Shown one piece after another: positions 59,895 to 64,000 of a DNA stretch of 64,000 bases (position 1 is the first letter of the stretch; each line of letters starts with the position of its first letter). Both the position numbers and the translations under genes were made by a program. Source of the DNA: Cunninghamia lanceolata (taxonomy: Eukaryota > Streptophyta > Pinopsida > Cupressales > Cupressaceae); contig BSBN01000047.1 of the NCBI GenBank assembly GCA_027924645.1, positions 9,114,001 to 9,178,000 of the forward strand, read 5' to 3'. Under the pieces are notes generated by a model. That model searched no databases. It saw only the letters and a list, made by a program, of their open reading frames with translations, and was not told where the DNA came from.

Positions 59895-60190
59895 CTCAAG
59901 TTGTTATCATGAAATACAATGATTGTAGGATACACTAAAAATTGGTACGTGGAGAGGGCTTTAAGAACTTTCAAGCAAAAGCTTTTGGAAAGTGTATGAC
60001 CAGACTTCGTAACATTTGCTAGCATCCTATGTACCTATGCACAAATGGAGCTTTGGAACAACATATCAATGATAAATGATAGAGGCATTTTGTCAGATGT
60101 CTAGCTGCAACTACCCTAGCAGACATGCATGCGAAATTTGGAAGCATAGACAATGCACGTGACTATTTGACAGAATGCTGTGAAGATTTG
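59895..60190 (+). pseudogene. Pentatricopeptide-repeat (PPR) gene relic
   Basis: The + strand reads NTMIVGYTKNWYVERALRTF, then KQKLLESV, a TGA, PDFVTFASILCTYAQM, and after a frame change ATTLADMHAKFGSIDNARDY. This is the order and wording of PLS-class plant PPR proteins: a motif ending in (S/P)DxVTFASxL, a spacer, then the LxDMYAKxGxIxxAR motif. Just upstream, V-V-S-stop-N-T-M-I stands where these proteins have VVSWNTMI. PPR proteins bind organelle RNA. The piece covers about two or three repeats, is broken by stops and frameshifts, and lies antisense to LTR G's direction, as expected of a captured or inserted gene fragment. Confidence 0.72.
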
Positions 60191-60875
60191 GACAACCAAA
60201 GAACAAGACACCCAAAATATAAATTGACTAAATGAAGAGCTAATAAGATGTTTAATACAATCTACTATAAGAATTGGATCCTGAAGAATCTATGCAAAAG
60301 TGTGGAGTTTTATATGATCCAAAGTCCATATTTATTTGAGACCTTAATGCACATAAGAAAAACATTTCCATCTAGATCTAATGGAAGGTAGAAGTAAGGA
60401 ATACTCTAATGGACAAGGTACTTGAACTGTTTGACAAGGTTCAAAAATACTTACGTACACAAAGAACATCATTAGTTTATCTATTAGAGGATATAAACAA
60501 ACTAACAGATCCTTAGCAAGATGACTTCGTAACCCCTTTTAAAAACAGATAAAAACCATCATTTCTAAGATCCAACACCAACATTTAGCAATTATAAGAT
60601 TATATAGAAATCTTAATACTAATATATAGATAACATATGATTATATGCAAACCTTAATGCCAATATATATGGCGATTACTATCTTATAATTATAGGAAGA
60701 TCTAATGTAAAAATCAAAAATATAATTTATGCTATGATGATCTAGGTTTATGACATGCAAATATGCTTCTTTCAAGATTTACATTAAAATGTTTGCTTTT
60801 CCAATTTCACAAGCAACAACCCTTAGAAAAACAACCTTTACATTTAATAAATAAAGGATACATATAATATTTAGA

Positions 60876-61012
60876 ACATACAATATTTACATTTAACCAA
60901 TAAAGAAAAAACATATAATATTTATATTTAATCAATAAGGAAAAACATATAAAATTTACATTTAATCAATAAAGAAAAAACATATAATATTTATATTTAA
61001 TTAATAAAGAAA
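60876..61012. repeat. Tandem array, 4 x about 35 bp
   Basis: Units ACATATAATATTTATATTTA-ATCAATAAAGAAAAA start at 60876, 60911, 60945 and 60980, with 33-35 bp spacing and few substitutions. It lies in the AT-rich middle of solo LTR G. Confidence 0.92.
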
Positions 61013-61140
61013 ACATGGTACCTCAATCGCAATATCCCACTAATGGTAGAATCCTTGAATGAGAATAAAAAAATGAGCCAATCACCCCCACTCCATGAAG
61101 AGTTTATAAAGAGAAGGAAAGAGTAACTTCCTACCCAAAA

Positions 61141-61203
61141 CTAACTCAACCACCCAACTAACTCAACCACCCAACTAATTCAACCACCCAACTAATTCAA
61201 CCA
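61141..61203. repeat. Tandem array, 3.7 x 17 bp
   Basis: CTAACTCAACCACCCAA repeats at 61141, 61158, 61175 and 61192 (the last partial); later units have CTAATTC. A minus-strand TTTATAAA at about 61108 lies just downstream in the LTR's direction, so the array sits immediately upstream of a possible G promoter. Confidence 0.93.
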
Positions 61204-62788
61204 ACCACCTTCCCATTTTCGTCACTTTTGTAAGTGGGGCTTAAACGAGGGTCTAAAAACCTTTTAAAATATTATAAATGACAAAAATAAACTTCTTACC
61301 TATGTACCTTGGACATAAGACAATTTTTCAAACATAAAATACAACTTAGACCTCTTAAAAACACTTAAAAATTATTTTAAAAGTTACAAGGTTAAATCCC
61401 ACACAAGAACATAATCATTTTATCACATAAAACTAAAAATAATATTTCTTAACATCATGGCCAATAGACCTTAGGGCCCCATGCCTAGGTCAGACATCAC
61501 ACAGAAAGACATAAAGTGGCTAAATGACCACCATCATCCATTGACATAATAATTCTACATGTACACTCAACCAGAAGTGTTAGTATAATACATAGCCAAA
61601 ATATATCCATATTATCACAAATCCATTAGTAACCATAGTGTAACGCTGAATCAATACACTCTTGATCCAATTGTTAGGCTTCGTCAATTGGATGATAGGA
61701 CTATCTCCTCTCTACTCTAGGGTCTGGTTAGTGCGTTTACTAGTGTTCAACGACCTTCCCTTAATTAAATCAATTTAATAATAGTAATAAAATAATTCAT
61801 ATTCAAACAACTTTAAATAATTATTTAAACTAGGTAATTATCAATTACCAATTTAATCTTATTAAATATTAATAATAATAATAAGAATATTATATGACCT
61901 TATTAAATATTAAAGTGGGTCAAGTATGATTATATAATGAAATATAGGCATTCAACATAACCCATTGAGTAGGACAACCGTTAAAAGCCAAATCAAACAT
62001 GTTCACAAGCCAGGGCCAAACACACACTTAACCAACAGGCTCCATCAAATATCAGTCAGTTGCAAGACCTGACATACTGACAGAACTGGCAGGTTGAACT
62101 AGACATATCATGCATCCTGATCGAGGATGATGACTTGAGATGTGGGACCTTAAGTTATCTCCGGAACAACTTATCCATTGGGTTTAGGGCACGCTCAGAC
62201 CTATTAATTCAGGTGGAGTCGATGCCTGGTACCTGCATCCTGCAACAAATGACACAGTCAAGCATATATAGACACACAAAAGTTGACACTAGGTGAAAAA
62301 GGAATCACAATATCACAGGGCACTCGCAAGCGAGTGATACGACATCATCCTTTCCACATCATATCAATCTAGATTCGATAACGCATAACCGTAACCAAAT
62401 CAAATCTACCTCATTATCTGAATAGAACATACATTGAACATATAGGTGCATGAAATTGAATAAGTCTCAGAAGTACCATCATAACAATTAAATCTAACAT
62501 AATCGGTCCATGAGATCCATTCTAACATATACCAATTGTAGTAAGATCGACATCTTAAACATTGGAATGCAAAACAATGTCAAAGCCTACATTATCAGCG
62601 TCGCAATGGAGATTATCAATAGAACACATTAACTATCATATGAAACCACACATGGATGAAACATCTATCAATATTGTACAACATCAATTGTTTACCTTAC
62701 CTTAATTATTCCTGTTATTATACCTTCATATTCATGCGCCTTGATCAGTTCACCTGTACATCCAAAGTGCGAACGGAGGGGCACTACA

Positions 62789-63415
62789 GTTATTTTAATC
62801 AATCTAGGTGCATAGTCGAACATATTCTTGTGGCAATAATTACTTTAATTGTCCATATTTAACATTTAATTTATTTTTTAGTGGTTTGGCTTGGTAGGAG
62901 ATATATTCTTTTAATTAATTATTTCCTATGTATGTCAAAGAGGTGTTATGCTGCCAGATTTTTCTGGATATCTAGAAGGGTTGAATAAATGCCTTATTTA
63001 TGCATTAATGTGATTTAATTGCTTTCGGCATATATTATGGTTTAGATGAATTTATTTAATCTTTTTATACTATAGTTTTTAGGTTTTGGATTTCAACACA
63101 TGTCGAAATCCCTCCACTTCACTTAGGAAACTTAGGGTTAGCTTCAAAATCTAGTCTAACCCTATTGGCAACGCTCCTCGCGTCACATAACCCCTTTAAT
63201 AGGCTTAATCTTGCAGGGGTTACGAAAGGTATTCGCATTACTCCGACACTTGAATGACATGTTTGCCTTTGTGCGTATGCCACCAAGCATGCTAATGCGT
63301 TCGAGGGGGTTTCTAGGGATGCGTGGAAAACTTTTTGGTATTTCGTGTCATGACCACATGATAAATGGGGACATGACACGTGTGTTGTGACCACATGGGA
63401 AATGTGGGCATGAAA
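62789..63415 (+). mobile_element. Element E 5' LTR, segment 3 (right end)
   Basis: It begins with the second GTTAT copy of G's target site. From about 62940 it aligns with the LTR end of element A: GAGGTGTTATGCTGCCAGAT, the GAGGGGGTTTCTAGGGA phrase and the GTGGGCATGA-end. The terminal CA has become AA (63414-63415). Adding the three E segments without duplications gives 1425 + 2530 + 622 = 4577 bp, against 4575 bp in A's 3' LTR. The minus-strand 113-codon ORF here (63119-63460) has no recognised family and looks spurious. Confidence 0.92.
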
Positions 63416-63417
63416 TT

Positions 63418-63429
63418 TAGTATCAGAGC
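63418..63429 (+). other. Primer-binding site of element E
   Basis: TAGTATCAGAGC, with one G-to-A change from the initiator tRNA-Met site, sits two bases after the LTR. The following CCAAGTTTAAACACTGGG is identical to element A at 1578-1595. Confidence 0.92.
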
Positions 63430-63511
63430 CCAAGTTTAAACACTGGGCTTGTTTGGACACATTATTTATTTCACAATTTTAATTAATTTGTAAATACCTT
63501 GTTCATGTAGG

Positions 63512-64000
63512 ATGCTGTCGAGATCAAGGCGAGCACACTCACATACCAGTAAGTCCGTTTTGAGGATAATAGTGAGTTGGTTGTGATACCTTTTGGGTGT
63601 TAGCGGTTAGGTGTTGTGATCAACCTGTATGATTGACATAGATGTTTTTGAAGGATTGTCTTGGGCGATATAAAGCCTCGCATTAAACTTGAGAGTAAAT
63701 TGTGAGCCGCCTTGGAAAATTTTTAGATTATGAAAGTTGGTGATTGTAGTTGGATTTTGGTAGTATCCATGAAGATATTGCTACTTACTAGGGAGCACTA
63801 AGGAACCCACTTCGAAGGTGACTTTTGAGATACATGACTTTTGGCAATCTTTTCCAAGCACATCCTAGGTTGCCTGGAAGTTGTGGGTGTCTGTGTAGTT
63901 GGGGTGTTTCTTGACCTGGGTTAAGAGTGTGATCACCATCCCTCTCCTCTCATTGTTACTATGTTATATATGTAATGTTGAAATGTGCAATTTTGGTTAA
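63512..64000 (+). pseudogene. gag: Element E gag start, continuing beyond the window
   Basis: The ATG at 63512 lies 94 bases after the PBS, as in element A (93 bases). The first codons (MLSRSRRAHSHTS) are basic, as in the N-terminus of this family's gag. Similarity to A fades after about 63560, where CCAGTAAGTC resembles a splice donor. The rest to 64000 has several stops and no motif I recognise, so it may be decayed gag or another insertion. Confidence 0.5.

Larger units (their letters stand above)
57418..62788 (-). mobile_element. Solo LTR G, right segment
   Basis: This continues G after H; the first five bases (CAAGC) are the second copy of H's target site. 57423-57860 is a diverged copy of the H LTR stretch 43262-43700, including the GGTTATCC module trio. 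62140-62350 matches the H block at 48790-49000 (CGCTCAGACCT, CAGGTGGAGTCGATGCC, TACCTGCATCCTGCA). The middle (58.0-62.1 kb) is AT-rich and unlike H; it holds a PPR-gene relic and two small tandem arrays. It ends GGGGCACTACA at 62788. Net LTR length is about 6.0 kb and there is no internal region, so G is a solo LTR. Confidence 0.9.

Noticed and set aside
63119..63460. 113-codon minus-strand ORF near the right edge
   Set aside because: It lies across the LTR end and PBS of element E. I recognise no family or motif in it, and the DNA is accounted for as LTR.
1..64000. CRISPR arrays, operons or bacterial-type systems
   Set aside because: The repeats are tandem without spacers and everything recognised is plant retrotransposon or plant gene debris.

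Overview
This window is intergenic DNA from a large plant nuclear genome. It is built almost wholly from nested, mostly decayed LTR retrotransposons of the Ty3/gypsy order, and I see no intact cellular gene. The plant assignment rests on chromovirus pol domains, initiator-tRNA-Met primer sites, a Tat-lineage pol with a second RNase H, a plant mobile domain (PMD) relic, a PPR-gene relic, and many in-frame TAG stops at glutamine-like positions, as expected from deamination at methylated CHG sites. The very long LTRs and deep nesting suggest a big-genome seed plant, perhaps a gymnosperm; this is inference only.

Layout. Element A (Tekay/Del-like chromovirus, + strand) occupies 1-18537: the right end of its 5' LTR (1-1563), PBS, broken gag-pol, PPT, and a 4575-bp 3' LTR (13963-18537). 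Chromovirus B (5089-12574, + strand, two 1700-bp LTRs, TSD AGGGC) is inserted between A's RNase H and integrase. After A comes an AT-rich block and then the 3' part of a Tat-lineage element, C (about 19327 to 27.9 kb, + strand): RT, dual RNase H and integrase, an antisense PMD reading frame (23045-25191), a tandem-repeat 3' UTR, a PPT and a 3' LTR that begins at 26261.

The 28-35.4 kb stretch is old, low-information DNA with small tandem duplications, a possible LINE scrap, a tRNA-headed repeat, a fold-back repeat and a clear tRNA-derived SINE with target-site duplications. At 35378-36558 is the 3' end of another chromovirus (D), cut by element E.

The right half (36559-64000) is a stack of four insertions. 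E is a second member of A's family; its 5' LTR (36559-63415) is split by insertions, and its PBS and gag start run off the window. Removing the insertions leaves 4577 bp, against 4575 bp in A. Inside E's LTR sit solo LTR F (37984-39409, TSD TGTTG) and solo LTR G (41945-62788, TSD GTTAT). Inside G sits element H (42591-57417, minus strand, TSD CAAGC), the youngest insertion: two nearly identical 6.7-kb LTRs around only 1376 bp of internal DNA with vestigial pol ends. H is the most unusual object here: a non-autonomous element that is about 90% LTR and inserted into a solo LTR of its own superfamily. G also carries a pentatricopeptide-repeat gene relic.

Functionally, no element in view could encode its own complete machinery. 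A lacks RT motif A and an integrase catalytic Asp; B has lost the RT thumb and most of RNase H; C is riddled with stops; D is a fragment; F, G and H are non-coding. H's recent movement must have relied on enzymes supplied in trans, probably from a Tekay-like relative with the same primer-site type.
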